NCBI GenBank assembly: GCA_937951895.1
Contig: CALFER010000020.1
Span: forward strand, 130,805-194,804
DNA: 64,000 nt
Origin: an uncultured bacterium
Lineage (GTDB): Bacteria > CSSED10-310 > CALFER01
Direction of reading: 5' to 3'
Shown here: piece after piece, positions 25,896 to 36,350 of the stretch
How positions within the stretch are numbered: the stretch's first letter is position 1
Layout of the letters: every line of letters starts with the position of its first letter
Made by a program: the position numbers and the translations under genes
Notes under the pieces: generated by a model
The model's input: the letters and a program-made list of their open reading frames with translations, nothing else
Database searches by the model: none
Told to the model about the DNA's origin: nothing

Positions 25896-27437
25896 TTACC
25901 AGGCGAAATCCACAAAATCCCACTCGCCGACGATCGCACTCCCCGCCGGATCCAGCAGTGCCGCGTAGATCCGCGCCGAGGCATGCATCCCCTCACAATC
26001 CGGCCACTGGAAAGACAGAATGTCCCGGGACGCGACCCCGATCGGCACGTCGAGTCTGTAACTGGTGAACGCGGTTCCCCACGACGGATACCAGAAATAT
26101 ACTCCGGATGCCTCGATCGCAATGGCCAGACGATGGTCATCCAATGCTCCGGAACTCCGGTTCCAGATCCGGACGAGCAGATAGAACGGATCCCCCGGAT
26201 TGAAAGCGGACTGATTCAGAAACAGATCGGTCTGAATCTCGGGAAGGACGGGTGTCGGGGTCAGAGATGGCATCGGAGACTGAGTGTGAGCGGGCGCCGG
26301 GGTCGGTGTGCCTTCGCACGGCGTGGTGTCGCAGAGATACCCTCCAGCGCCGTCGGAATCGACTTCGATCCGGTACTCGAGCTGCCGTTCGTCTTCATCA
26401 TACCAGGGGCTGTCATAGACCGTCGCGGTGATCACGACATGAGCCGTATCCATGCACATCGCCCCGGAATCGATGCGGAAATCGAAATAACGTGAAAACG
26501 GATAATTGTTTGCGTCATTGACACCGGATCCGAGCAGGGTCATATGCGGATAATCCGTGGCGATCTCGACCGAAACCGAACCGGGACCGTCACAGCAGGC
26601 GTTGAGCGATCGTCCGCTGACGATGAACCGGATGTCCTCCCCCGCATCGATCAGGCCGTCCCCGTCAGAACAGCTTCCGATGGTGTCATCGATCACGATA
26701 CTGTCGATGTCGATCACGGGATAACAGGGCGGACAGGTCGTCGGAGTGGCTGTCGGCACCGGAGTGGGTGTGTCGGTGGCAATCGGCGTCGGAGTCGGGG
26801 TTTCAGTCGATGTCGGGGTTGACGTCGGCGTCATGGTCGAAGACGGCGTGACCGTGGGTGTGCCGGTCGATTCAAATCCGCACGGCAACACATCGCAGAC
26901 ATAGCCGCCCTGTCCGTCCGAATCCACTTCGATCGGATACGAAACCGTCTGATCGTCATCATCCTCGAACATGCCATCATCCGCATGCGCATGTACGTGA
27001 ATGTCCGCGGTCTCCATGCACAGCGCGGCTGCATCGATGTCGAAAACGAACAGATACAGGAAATTCTCGCTTTGCGGACTGGAAATCTGCGACGAGGAAA
27101 GCAGCGTCATCAGAGGATATGTCGTAGTCGCCGTGACGGTTCTATCCCCTGGGCCCCAGCAGCATGAATCTTCCGATCGACCCGATACATACACGCCAAT
27201 TCGCTCGCCCGCATCAGGCAGATCATCCGAGTCGAAACAGACTCCGAAGGAATCCTCCAGAGTTATGGATTGAATGGAAATGTCGGTCTGGCACGGGAGA
27301 CAGGTCGGCGTGGTGAGAGGAGCGGGATCCGGGTAAGTCAATCCATCGATCGTTCCGTCCGGATTTCGCCCCGACACCAAACCCGCGGAAAAACCGATCC
27401 ATGCCAATGCGAACATCCACTTATATGAGCTTTTCAT
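25896..27437 (-). CDS. Secreted protein with two tandem repeats, Thr-Pro linkers and the shared C-terminal domain
   Basis: 513 residues. Signal peptide 1-22 (YKWMFALAWIGFSAGLVSG). Two homologous domains of about 140 residues follow (about 45-190 and 245-385), each with DAGE-I-VSGRS-CC-GPG, YP-MTLL, CM-TA and IEVDSDGxGGYxCD blocks and many paired Cys. They are joined by a (Thr-Pro)n linker. After a second linker, residues about 405-513 form the C-terminal domain shared with the genes at 4150 and 39245 (FNPGDPFYLLVRIWNR, ASGVYFWYPSW, FQWPDCEGM, WDFVDFAW). The ATG at 27437 has GGAGGTACCT directly before it. The repeated domain is not recognised; a surface or matrix protein is inferred. Confidence 0.75.
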   Translation of the reverse strand: MKSSYKWMFALAWIGFSAGLVSGRNPDGTIDGLTYPDPAPLTTPTCLPCQTDISIQSITLEDSFGVCFDSDDLPDAGERIGVYVSGRSEDSCCWGPGDRTVTATTTYPLMTLLSSSQISSPQSENFLYLFVFDIDAAALCMETADIHVHAHADDGMFEDDDDQTVSYPIEVDSDGQGGYVCDVLPCGFESTGTPTVTPSSTMTPTSTPTSTETPTPTPIATDTPTPVPTATPTTCPPCYPVIDIDSIVIDDTIGSCSDGDGLIDAGEDIRFIVSGRSLNACCDGPGSVSVEIATDYPHMTLLGSGVNDANNYPFSRYFDFRIDSGAMCMDTAHVVITATVYDSPWYDEDERQLEYRIEVDSDGAGGYLCDTTPCEGTPTPAPAHTQSPMPSLTPTPVLPEIQTDLFLNQSAFNPGDPFYLLVRIWNRSSGALDDHRLAIAIEASGVYFWYPSWGTAFTSYRLDVPIGVASRDILSFQWPDCEGMHASARIYAALLDPAGSAIVGEWDFVDFAW

Positions 27438-27543
27438 AGGTACCTCCGCGACACCCGTCACCCGAAGCGGGTCATTCCGGTCAGATCGCACCATTCACCG
27501 AGATTTTAACACGACATCCGCGCAATCACAAATTTGTCGCTTC

Positions 27544-30285
27544 TTATCGGGAAGAATCTACTCGAAAAACGATATCCGTCGATGGCTTTCCGGTATACCC
27601 ATGCGCGTCGACCGCCGCAACATGCCAGGTGTATCGACCGGCCGGCAGACGGCGATACGCCTCCTCCTCCCAGTACGAGTCCAGATCAGTCTCATGAAGG
27701 AAACGATCAACCCGAGTGCCGTCCGGCAGCGTCACGCCCAAGAGATACCCGATGGCCCCCGGAACGGAATCCCACGCAAATCGGGAATGCGGATCCAATC
27801 GCGTCTGATCCTGAGGGGACAGGTGCGCAGGTGCCGGGAGCAAGACGACTGTCTTTCGATCGATCGAGCGAACTCCCGCAAGCCGGATCGATTCCACGCG
27901 ATCATCGCTCTCAGATCGGATTCTGACCGTGAATGCATGGTTTCCGGGCGTCAGCGACTCGGGAACCGGCGCATGGATCCGGTGAATACAGCGAGGGCTG
28001 AATGCCGGAGACGGGTACCGCGCCTTACTCAGGACCGTGGTGTCGATCGAATACTCGAATTCCATCGGCCGATCCGTGTCAATCGACCAGACCACAACAG
28101 CAATGAAGTCGCCTCCCGGCCCCGGTTCCGGTGTCATGAGGACCATCGTATCGGGATGCCCGATCCGGTCGGGCGCCGTCTCGTTTTCCCGCGTCGGGAA
28201 CGGATCGATGAACCGATACACCCGCGAACACTGATCATCGAACACCTTTCTGAACCGATCGGGCATTCGCGCAGCCCAACGATCCTCCGGGATGTTCGTC
28301 CCGACCGGCTGACAGATCAGATAATCGATCCGCTCCTCCGACAGATTATCGATCCAGACATTCCGATCCATCGGTTCCCGATAGTTTCCATCCCCGAATT
28401 CATGCGGCATGGTTCCGGTATCGTTCACCGGAACATACAGCGACTGATCCTTGTAGCCTCTGCCCATGAACGCGTACCCGCAGTTGAGTCCCGCGGAAGC
28501 GATCCGAAGCGGCTCCGCCACGGAATCGGACTGTGCCAGCAGGAATTCCCAGGCAGGATACTTGGCCTTGTACAGCAGTTCGCCGAAATACCCCTCCGCC
28601 GGTCGTTGCCGGTCACGCATCACACCAACCGGTATCCATACAAATGCCATCAGCGCGACGCCGATCGCCAACCCCGATCGTCCTGCTATCGCGCCAACCC
28701 GATCAATCAGCGGATGAGGGGATCGCCGGACGATCCGCCGGTACAGAACGAGCAGCGTCCCGGCAACAGCGACCGTGATGATGGATGCCTTCCAGTACCG
28801 CGGGTAGAACGAGGCTGCCTCGAGATTGCCGCGCAGCGAATCCACGGCGATCAGGCCGATCGCGACGACCCATCCCGGAACCCGCCAGGCATCCCAGCAG
28901 CGCGCGGCGACGATCAGGACCGGGGCCGCCGCGAACATCAGAAACCGGGCGTTTTTAAACGGGATCGCGGTGTGGAAGATGAGTGCATTGAGCACGGGCA
29001 GGACCAGCAGACATACAGGAAGGACACGACGCTTCCCGATCCAGCGATCGAAAAGACTGATTCCGATGACAACCAGATAGATCGCGCATATGGCCATGAC
29101 CAGAACACTCGAATACCCGGCCGTACCCTCGAACAGCGTTCTCCAGGCGAATTGCATGGAATAAACCGAGGAATGGAGCGATTCCGCGGTATACGGTCCG
29201 GTGAAGACCGACCAGTCGCCGATCGTCACCTGCGTCGGATAGATCGGATTCCCCGTCAGGATCCAGTTGCGGCCGTAACTGAAGCCTCCGGTCACGACCG
29301 CCGCGCCGATCAGAATCAGGACGCGGAACCATCGGGGACGCGGTCCGGAAATGATCCGGAACACCATCCAGATCGCGAGGGGAACGGCCAGGACCAGCGA
29401 GATGTATTTCGATCCGACAAAAAGGCCGAGTGCGGCGCCGGCAATGACAGCCGGACCGCCGGATGTGAGGAGACCTGTAAACATCCCCGCATAAACGGCC
29501 GCCAGATACAGAGCCAGGGCCGTGATATCGTTCGAGATCGTCTGATCGACGCGGATGCCATATCCCTGTGTCAGATAATACGGAATCAGGATGAACAGCA
29601 AACCGGATAACGTCGCCGCCTCGGAACTCGACCCCGCCTTCCGGGAAATCAGACCGATCAGACCGCCGCAAACGACCAGAAACAGATGCTGGAGCACCCG
29701 CGCCACCACATCCGACCGCCAGGCATGCATGACCCAGTAATTGAGCATTTCGGTATTCATCGGAGAATACGAAGGCGCGATATCACCGAATGCCGTGATC
29801 GGATTGTCAATGGTTCCGGTCTGGATCCACGTCGCCGGAAAATAGAGATGATAGGTCAGGTCGTCCCAGTTGCCGGGAGGGTTGAGCGCCTGCCGGTAAA
29901 ACGAATGGACATAAAACAGTGCCCCGCAGAGCAGGAGCGCCACGAGAACCGTGCGGGGCCACCCCGGCCGTTCGTGCGTCACAACCGCAGATCCCTGAAG
30001 CGGTATCCGGACTGCACCTCTCCGGAGGGTGATCAGTCCGACGAGACCCGCGGCCGTCACCCACAGGATCAGCAGGTTCCGACTCGAAAGATGACCGGGG
30101 ATTCCGAGCGCGAGAACCGACAGGACGATCAGGGAACAGGCGATCACTCCCGTTGATACGACCCGGTACAATCGACTGGACAGCCACATCGGGCCCGCCA
30201 GCCGCCTCGTGAGCCGGACTGCGCAGACATACAGGCACACGTTTATGACGAAGAAGACGATACCGCCAAGCATGGAACTTATCAT
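27544..30285 (-). CDS. Polytopic membrane glycosyltransferase-like protein
   Basis: 913 residues. About 12-14 membrane helices span residues 1-600. Between the third and fourth lies PPGNWDDLTYHLYFPATWIQ, similar to the first periplasmic loop of GT39/GT83-type polyprenol-phosphate sugar transferases, where an Asp is catalytic. The C-terminal 300 residues are soluble: a region with DYLICQPVGTN and a last domain (about 820-913: HSRFAWDSVPGAIGYLLGV, then RLPAGRYTWHVAAVDAHGY) like fibronectin type III. It probably moves sugars from a lipid carrier at the outer face of the inner membrane. The start is uncertain: no clear ribosome site at 30285. It lies 57 bases downstream of the alpha-2-macroglobulin gene. 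Confidence 0.65.
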   Translation of the reverse strand: MISSMLGGIVFFVINVCLYVCAVRLTRRLAGPMWLSSRLYRVVSTGVIACSLIVLSVLALGIPGHLSSRNLLILWVTAAGLVGLITLRRGAVRIPLQGSAVVTHERPGWPRTVLVALLLCGALFYVHSFYRQALNPPGNWDDLTYHLYFPATWIQTGTIDNPITAFGDIAPSYSPMNTEMLNYWVMHAWRSDVVARVLQHLFLVVCGGLIGLISRKAGSSSEAATLSGLLFILIPYYLTQGYGIRVDQTISNDITALALYLAAVYAGMFTGLLTSGGPAVIAGAALGLFVGSKYISLVLAVPLAIWMVFRIISGPRPRWFRVLILIGAAVVTGGFSYGRNWILTGNPIYPTQVTIGDWSVFTGPYTAESLHSSVYSMQFAWRTLFEGTAGYSSVLVMAICAIYLVVIGISLFDRWIGKRRVLPVCLLVLPVLNALIFHTAIPFKNARFLMFAAAPVLIVAARCWDAWRVPGWVVAIGLIAVDSLRGNLEAASFYPRYWKASIITVAVAGTLLVLYRRIVRRSPHPLIDRVGAIAGRSGLAIGVALMAFVWIPVGVMRDRQRPAEGYFGELLYKAKYPAWEFLLAQSDSVAEPLRIASAGLNCGYAFMGRGYKDQSLYVPVNDTGTMPHEFGDGNYREPMDRNVWIDNLSEERIDYLICQPVGTNIPEDRWAARMPDRFRKVFDDQCSRVYRFIDPFPTRENETAPDRIGHPDTMVLMTPEPGPGGDFIAVVVWSIDTDRPMEFEYSIDTTVLSKARYPSPAFSPRCIHRIHAPVPESLTPGNHAFTVRIRSESDDRVESIRLAGVRSIDRKTVVLLPAPAHLSPQDQTRLDPHSRFAWDSVPGAIGYLLGVTLPDGTRVDRFLHETDLDSYWEEEAYRRLPAGRYTWHVAAVDAHGYTGKPSTDIVFRVDSSR

Positions 30286-30342
30286 ATCGTATCGCGGAAC
30301 GAGAAGAAACCGTTGGCCCGGAAGCCTCGGCCGGAATCACGC

Positions 30343-33300
30343 TCAGCGCGGTTCCACCCGGATGACTCTGCCGCTCGAGAATCCTGTGAATTCGGGCGCG
30401 TACATCGACTGGAGCGTTGCCGGTCCACACCTGAATTCCCCCGCCTGACTGGCCCGCAGACGGTATTTCAACGTGTATTCCCCCTGCGGCATCCACTCGA
30501 TGAAGAAATTCGTGCATGAATCCCGGATCTCCTGGTACCGCACCAATCCGAGATCCCACTGATGTCCGCTCACGCGATCCTCGGGTTCAAACCCCGCCGC
30601 CCTCGGATCCATCAGATGGATGTATTCCATCGGGTTCTTCGCCCGGATCGACAGGTGGACTTCGACCTGGTCGCCGACCGAAACCGCATGCCCCTCGTCG
30701 AGGGGTTTCAGGATCGTCGCATCGCCCTCCCCCTCACGCAGATAATACGTCCGAGTCACACTCAGCGTATCCCCGCGCGCGTCTTCCGGCATCCGCATCG
30801 TCGAATACTGCCAGGTCATCGATGCGAACATCTGCCCGCCACCCTTCGGAGACACCGTCACGGCGCTCATCTCAGGCGTGATGTCCGGTCCTCCGATCAC
30901 CCACTGCTGCGTCGTCTTGTCGAAATCATCCGGTTCAAACACGAACGTTTCCGACCGGGTCCCCGCCGTGACCGCGGCTTCCTGCCGGATCCCCATCCGC
31001 CTGTCCGCCTCAAGATACTTCACGATCGCATACAGAACCTCGGCGGTCGCCCGGGTCGATTTCCACTGGTTCATCTTCTTGTTGAGAAAAATCCAGGTCA
31101 GAAGGCCTTCGAGCCGGGAATCCCCGGGGCGGATCTCCATCAGAGCCAGCATGACCGCCGCGTGCGTTTCGATCGAGTCATTGTACCACAGCCACGCCCG
31201 ATCCTCCGGAGCGAAGAAGGTGCCCTGGTCGTCTGTCGTGACCGCGCGATCCATGATGCTGTCCATCAGCAGTTGCGCGTCCGCCGGACGGTTCATCCGA
31301 TTGAGCGTCAGCGCGAGATGCGCACGGCTCTGCGGAGGCAACTGACGCCATCGTTCGAAGCAATACGCCAGCATGTCCTCGCGTTCCGATGCACTGAAGA
31401 GATTGTTGAACCGTTCCGGGTTCTCGAAACAGCTCAGCATGTAATTCAGAAGAACGAGATACTCCACGCCGGCCGTCTGTTTCGCCATTTTCGGCTTGCA
31501 TTCACCGAGAAAATCCGTGTGGAGATACGTCAATGCATTCAGGACCAGTTCGTCATCGGGTTCATCGATACCGAATTCCCTTGCCTTCGCGCAGGAATAC
31601 ACCACATACAGCGTCATGTACGGACTCGAAGGCCCACCGGTCCACCACGGGAACGCACCGTCGTCGTTCTGAGCATCGACCAGTTGTTTCAGCGCCTTGT
31701 CCTGATGCCGCCGGGCCGTCCGCCGGTCGAGAACATTGATGAGGCGGTCGGATGCCGTTCCTCCGCGCGCCGTGACCAGCCAGGGCGTTTCGACCAGTGC
31801 CATCCTGCGGTTCGGGTCATCCTCCCGCCATGCCTCGAACGGGGTCTCGCGGCTGCTGCATGCGTCGGCAGCCCGCGCAATCGCCGGATAATCCGCATAG
31901 ATCCGGTTCAGGATGCCCACTCCGAGGAACCGGTTCATGGTCTGCTCAACGCATTCATATGGATACTCCACCAGATACGGAACGGCCCGGATGATCTGAT
32001 TGACCAGTTGCCCGTCCACGGTCACCACGAGCGACTCGTTGATGAGACTCGGGTCGGATGCCGATTCCGCCAGGTCGCCCAACCGCATCGTGCGGGGCTG
32101 ATCCTTCGCCAGCGTCACGAATCGGGACTGCGCCAGGTGCATGCGTCCGGGCAGCACCGGCACGGTCCGACGCTCGCCGTCCACATGGTCCCCCGCCCGT
32201 GCCGATGCTTCGATCGTATAGCTCCCGAGCATTGCCGGGGCGGACACCTGAAACCGGACTGTCGCCGATTTGCCCGCAGACACCCTGACCGGCTGCTCGA
32301 CCGGGCTCAGACCGAATCGCGCCGCGCAGTCCGCACCGGTCTCGGGATCCACGATGCGCAGCGACACCACGCCATCGAGATCCGTCGCACCGGTATTGTT
32401 CACCATCACGGGAATCTCGGCGCGGTCCCCCTCACGCAGAAAGCGCGGCAGATACGGCCGGACCATCATGTCCTTCCGGGTTTCGACCGTCTTCTGCGCC
32501 ACGGCGTATCGAAGATCCCGCGTGAGCGCATGGATGAACAGATTCCACGATGTCACGCTGTCCGGCGCAGTGAACGTGATGATCGCCGCCCCTGAATCGT
32601 CCGTCATCAGATGAGGAAGGAAGAAAGCCGTCTCCGAGAAATTCTCGCGGAGGGGAATCTCCGGCTCCTTACCCGATCCACGCGAGGTTCCGGAGGAGTC
32701 CTTATCGGCTGAACCCTTCACGGATGCGGACGTCACATCCGTCACCGGGGACTCCGAGACGACAACTACGGATTCCTCCATCACCGGCATCGCGGCGCCG
32801 GCACACATTCCCTGCCCGGTGGCCCTCGGCGCCATTTTCGCCATCATTCTGTTACTGCGTGCATAAATTTCCGGCAACGCGAGCCGATCCGGCGCATAGG
32901 ACACGTATTCCATCTCGATCGGGATGTCCCGTACCAGCATGTTCCCGCCGAGACGATCCCGATGGATCACCGGGAACAGCGCAGAGGATCGCTGGGGCCA
33001 CAGAGCGCCGAGATTCGGGTACTGGTGCGTCGTGTAGTAATCCAGCGTCCGATCGAACATGTAGGCCAGAATTTCGGCGGATTCCTTCCCGGCATTCATC
33101 CCGTCGATCCGGATTGTCCAGGTCTCTTTCGCGCCAGGCTCGAGCAGATCGCGGAACGTCTCGAAGCGCACATCGAGCGGCTCGGCGTGATACGGCACGA
33201 AGACCGGCAGCGACGATTGGAACAGCACGCCCTTGCGCACCAGATAGACGCTGATGCCGAATCCGCCCTTCATCGTTTCGTCCGCCGTCACGTCAAACCG

Positions 33301-36300
33301 TGTCAGACCGTTGTTCGACGACAGCGTTTCCCGCCGCACGACCCGATTGTCCCGGGTGATTTCCATCCACAGCGTCTGATCCGCGAAACCCGAGCCGACA
33401 TAAAACGCCGCCGTCTCGCCCAGCTTCATCGACGCGGTCTCGGCCAGACACACAACGGGCAGCGGATAGAGCCGCTTTTCGGCCGCCACGATGAACTCGA
33501 ACTGACTCCGAGCCATCCGCCCGGACGTATCCTTCGTCGTCGAAACCAGCCGGTACACACCCGGTTCCAGCGCGCCCAGATTCAGCATCGCCCTGCCGCT
33601 CTCCGGATGCTCCAGCGTCCCCGTCCGGATGCGTTCGCCGTCTTTGAACTGCCGCAGGCGCTGCCCATAGCCCGGTTCATCCGTCCACCGCGCCGGAGGC
33701 AATTCGGCCTTGTCCTTCGGAGGGGTTCTCCGCCATTCCGGCACAGTTGCCTCCAGCTCCCACGGCATGGGAGGCGTTGCGGGTTCCTCGAGACGCACCA
33801 GCTCCCAGTCGCTCGCGCCCTGCATCGGCCTTCCGTCGAGCGATTCGCGGGTCACGGACACCTCCGCATCCTGCCCCGCCCGGATCAGATCGCGCGCGCC
33901 GAGCACGGTTGTCTGCACGGCGCAATGGCCCAGATTGACCGAAAGTCTCCCCTCACGGGTCTCGCCCGCCGCGTCCGTCACCTCCGCGGTGATCGCGAAA
34001 CGATACTGCACCGATTCCAAGTTCTCGACATCCGGATCGCTCTCGGGCAGAAACCGGATCTCAAACGATCCGTTTTCGTCGATCGCCGATTCCCCCTGAC
34101 CGATTCTCAGTTCACCGGTCGAAATCGGGTGGAACCGGAAGAACCAGTTCAGCCACCACGGCATGATCGTCCGGCGCTCGACCGTCCAGGTGACGGAGCC
34201 GCCGGTCAGATTGCCGCCGAAATAGTAGTCGGCGTTGCCGCGCACGAGCGCTTCCCGGTTGAGCTGCAGTTCGGCCTGGCCCGCATCGAGCGTGACTTCG
34301 AAGGTCGGCCGCTTGTATTCCTCGACTTTCAACCCGGTTTCACCGTTTTCAGTCTCGATGGAATAGTCCCCCAGAAGCCGCCCCGCGGGAATCGAGAACG
34401 TCCCGGAAGCCGAGCCGAAACTGTTGGTGAGACATTCCTGGGTTGCGATCGCTTCGTTATTCGCATCGAGCAGGCGGACGGTCAGTCGCGCATTGGTTCT
34501 GATGCGGTGTCCGGCGGGGGTGCCCTCGACCGCGAGCACCTTGAAATAGACCGTCTGCCCCGGTCGGTAGATGCTTCGATCGGTGGTGATGAACTCCTGC
34601 TCCTCACTGGTTTCCCTAACGGGACCGGACAGATACAGATTCGGTTCCAGCGCGACATCGTTGCCCCGGCGCGCGACCAGAATCAGTGCCTGAGAATCGC
34701 TTTTCGGAATGATGACGCGTCCGTCCCTGTCCGTCTTCCGGGCCGTCATCGGGCGAGTCTTCGCATCCCGCGCGTACAGTTCGATCGAAACGCCCGCCGC
34801 CGGGTTCCCGGTGTCGCTCTCCGTCACCAGAACCTGCATGTCGGTCGCATACTCCGTCCGGACGATCGTCATATTCGTCAGATTGATCATGAACGTGTCG
34901 ATTTTATTGGTCTTCCGACTGAACTTCGGATCGATCGACGCCGCGATCAGGTACAACCCCGGATCCTTCATCGGCAGATCCGCGTCGAACTGATGATCGG
35001 CATAATCCCGGGGATCGTTCAGGGCGACCTTCCAGACGGCATCGGGTTTCTGACCGTAGATCGCCTGTTCGATCTGATCCCGCCCGGGACCGAATGACCA
35101 GCGGTTGCCTTTGAGAAGCAGGGTTTCCGGATCGAGCTTGAACGCGCGGAAGGACAGCTCTGTGATGTTGCGATGCGTGATCCGCACGGTTGCCTCGCCG
35201 GGGCGGTCCGGATCGAGCGTTGCCATAGAAAAATCGGGGGCCTCGAGCCCGGCGATCAGATTCAGACAGAGCCGGGATCCGATCGATCCTTTGAACATGG
35301 TCGCGCCCTTGTCCGCCTCCCGATGCGCCTCCGCTTTCCGTCCCGCATCGTTCAATGCGTTCGCATATTCGTATTGTGCAACGGATCCCCATTGGACATC
35401 CACGAACTCCTCCGAAAGACGCCGGAGCGCATCGATTCGTTTCTCCAGAGCCTTCTTTTTCAGATGAGGCGTCAGAAGGCGCAGCCGTTCGAGTCTGACT
35501 TCGAGGGCATTCGATCGGTCATGACGGGATTCGTGCCACCGCAGATGGTCGTCCAGAAGCGCGATCGCCCGGACAAGCGGATGAGGGGGGGCATTCGAGT
35601 CGATCCGGGCGGGCGCGTCGATCAGAGCGGGCAGGTCCACCTTGAACAGTTCGTTGGACTGCCTCGGGGTCCAGTTCGCGGAATCGGCCAGTTCCGACGC
35701 GTAGGCATAAGCGACGAAATCGCGGAGACTGTCGCGCAGCTCGGGAGAGTACCCGTTCCGGGTGATCAGATCCGGCCATTTGTGGAGGGGTTCTCGTCCC
35801 AACGCATCGCGGGAATCCCACGCCGCGGCATATTCGGCGCAGAGACGCTCGGAAAGTTGTTCCTGTGTCCAGGTTTTGATGTCCTGACTGCCGTCGGTCA
35901 CCACCTTTTCCCGTTTGGAGATCTCCCAGCGGTATGCCATTTTGTATTGATTCAGCGAGTGGGCGGTGACGACATGGAGGATTGCGCCGTACAGAGGGTC
36001 GTCCGGCCATGGCGTGTCCATCAGCAAGCGGAGCGCGGTTTCCGGGCTGTCGACGCCCTGTTTGAGCAGGGTCGTCCGGACGATGGCCTGCGTCCAGTCT
36101 TCGACATGCCGCGCGGTCCGGGCGTCTTCGAGAATCTTCGATACGACGCTGATTGCCTCGTTGAGTTTCCCGTCGTCTTCGAGCTGCCTGACCTGTTTCC
36201 AGGAGTCGGCGTAGCGGGGATCCGACGGTTGCCGGGCCGAGGTCTGCGCCGAACCGCCTGTTGTGAAACTGCTGAAACTAATCGTCATGAGGACACACCA

Positions 36301-36318
36301 CTTTCTGATTCCGGTCAT
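30343..36318 (-). CDS. Alpha-2-macroglobulin family protein with thioester motif
   Basis: 1991 residues, longer than E. coli ECAM. A signal peptide ends near GGSA-QT; there is no lipobox, unlike most bacterial A2Ms, so it is probably a free periplasmic or secreted protein. Macroglobulin (MG) domains follow, including the bait-side segment TTDRSIYRPGQTVYFKVLAV. The A2M core has FFLPHLMTDDSGAAIITFTAPDSVTSW. The thioester motif C1456-V-E-Q is intact in YECVEQTMNRFLGVG, followed by the alpha/alpha toroid (for example NDDGAFPWWTGGPSSPYMT). Such proteins trap proteases. The usual neighbour pbpC is absent; the downstream gene is a membrane sugar transferase. AGGAGG lies upstream of the ATG. Confidence 0.9.
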   Translation of the reverse strand: MTGIRKWCVLMTISFSSFTTGGSAQTSARQPSDPRYADSWKQVRQLEDDGKLNEAISVVSKILEDARTARHVEDWTQAIVRTTLLKQGVDSPETALRLLMDTPWPDDPLYGAILHVVTAHSLNQYKMAYRWEISKREKVVTDGSQDIKTWTQEQLSERLCAEYAAAWDSRDALGREPLHKWPDLITRNGYSPELRDSLRDFVAYAYASELADSANWTPRQSNELFKVDLPALIDAPARIDSNAPPHPLVRAIALLDDHLRWHESRHDRSNALEVRLERLRLLTPHLKKKALEKRIDALRRLSEEFVDVQWGSVAQYEYANALNDAGRKAEAHREADKGATMFKGSIGSRLCLNLIAGLEAPDFSMATLDPDRPGEATVRITHRNITELSFRAFKLDPETLLLKGNRWSFGPGRDQIEQAIYGQKPDAVWKVALNDPRDYADHQFDADLPMKDPGLYLIAASIDPKFSRKTNKIDTFMINLTNMTIVRTEYATDMQVLVTESDTGNPAAGVSIELYARDAKTRPMTARKTDRDGRVIIPKSDSQALILVARRGNDVALEPNLYLSGPVRETSEEQEFITTDRSIYRPGQTVYFKVLAVEGTPAGHRIRTNARLTVRLLDANNEAIATQECLTNSFGSASGTFSIPAGRLLGDYSIETENGETGLKVEEYKRPTFEVTLDAGQAELQLNREALVRGNADYYFGGNLTGGSVTWTVERRTIMPWWLNWFFRFHPISTGELRIGQGESAIDENGSFEIRFLPESDPDVENLESVQYRFAITAEVTDAAGETREGRLSVNLGHCAVQTTVLGARDLIRAGQDAEVSVTRESLDGRPMQGASDWELVRLEEPATPPMPWELEATVPEWRRTPPKDKAELPPARWTDEPGYGQRLRQFKDGERIRTGTLEHPESGRAMLNLGALEPGVYRLVSTTKDTSGRMARSQFEFIVAAEKRLYPLPVVCLAETASMKLGETAAFYVGSGFADQTLWMEITRDNRVVRRETLSSNNGLTRFDVTADETMKGGFGISVYLVRKGVLFQSSLPVFVPYHAEPLDVRFETFRDLLEPGAKETWTIRIDGMNAGKESAEILAYMFDRTLDYYTTHQYPNLGALWPQRSSALFPVIHRDRLGGNMLVRDIPIEMEYVSYAPDRLALPEIYARSNRMMAKMAPRATGQGMCAGAAMPVMEESVVVVSESPVTDVTSASVKGSADKDSSGTSRGSGKEPEIPLRENFSETAFFLPHLMTDDSGAAIITFTAPDSVTSWNLFIHALTRDLRYAVAQKTVETRKDMMVRPYLPRFLREGDRAEIPVMVNNTGATDLDGVVSLRIVDPETGADCAARFGLSPVEQPVRVSAGKSATVRFQVSAPAMLGSYTIEASARAGDHVDGERRTVPVLPGRMHLAQSRFVTLAKDQPRTMRLGDLAESASDPSLINESLVVTVDGQLVNQIIRAVPYLVEYPYECVEQTMNRFLGVGILNRIYADYPAIARAADACSSRETPFEAWREDDPNRRMALVETPWLVTARGGTASDRLINVLDRRTARRHQDKALKQLVDAQNDDGAFPWWTGGPSSPYMTLYVVYSCAKAREFGIDEPDDELVLNALTYLHTDFLGECKPKMAKQTAGVEYLVLLNYMLSCFENPERFNNLFSASEREDMLAYCFERWRQLPPQSRAHLALTLNRMNRPADAQLLMDSIMDRAVTTDDQGTFFAPEDRAWLWYNDSIETHAAVMLALMEIRPGDSRLEGLLTWIFLNKKMNQWKSTRATAEVLYAIVKYLEADRRMGIRQEAAVTAGTRSETFVFEPDDFDKTTQQWVIGGPDITPEMSAVTVSPKGGGQMFASMTWQYSTMRMPEDARGDTLSVTRTYYLREGEGDATILKPLDEGHAVSVGDQVEVHLSIRAKNPMEYIHLMDPRAAGFEPEDRVSGHQWDLGLVRYQEIRDSCTNFFIEWMPQGEYTLKYRLRASQAGEFRCGPATLQSMYAPEFTGFSSGRVIRVEPR

Positions 36319-36350
36319 GGAACACCATCCTCCTGAAAACGTTCAAGGCT

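Noticed and set aside
27601..29610. 669-residue plus-strand open frame
   Set aside because: Antisense to the polytopic glycosyltransferase-like gene; polar, Arg-rich composition without any motif.
32962..35097. 711-residue plus-strand open frame
   Set aside because: It lies wholly antisense to the alpha-2-macroglobulin gene, is rich in Arg/His from GC-rich antisense codons, and shows no domain.
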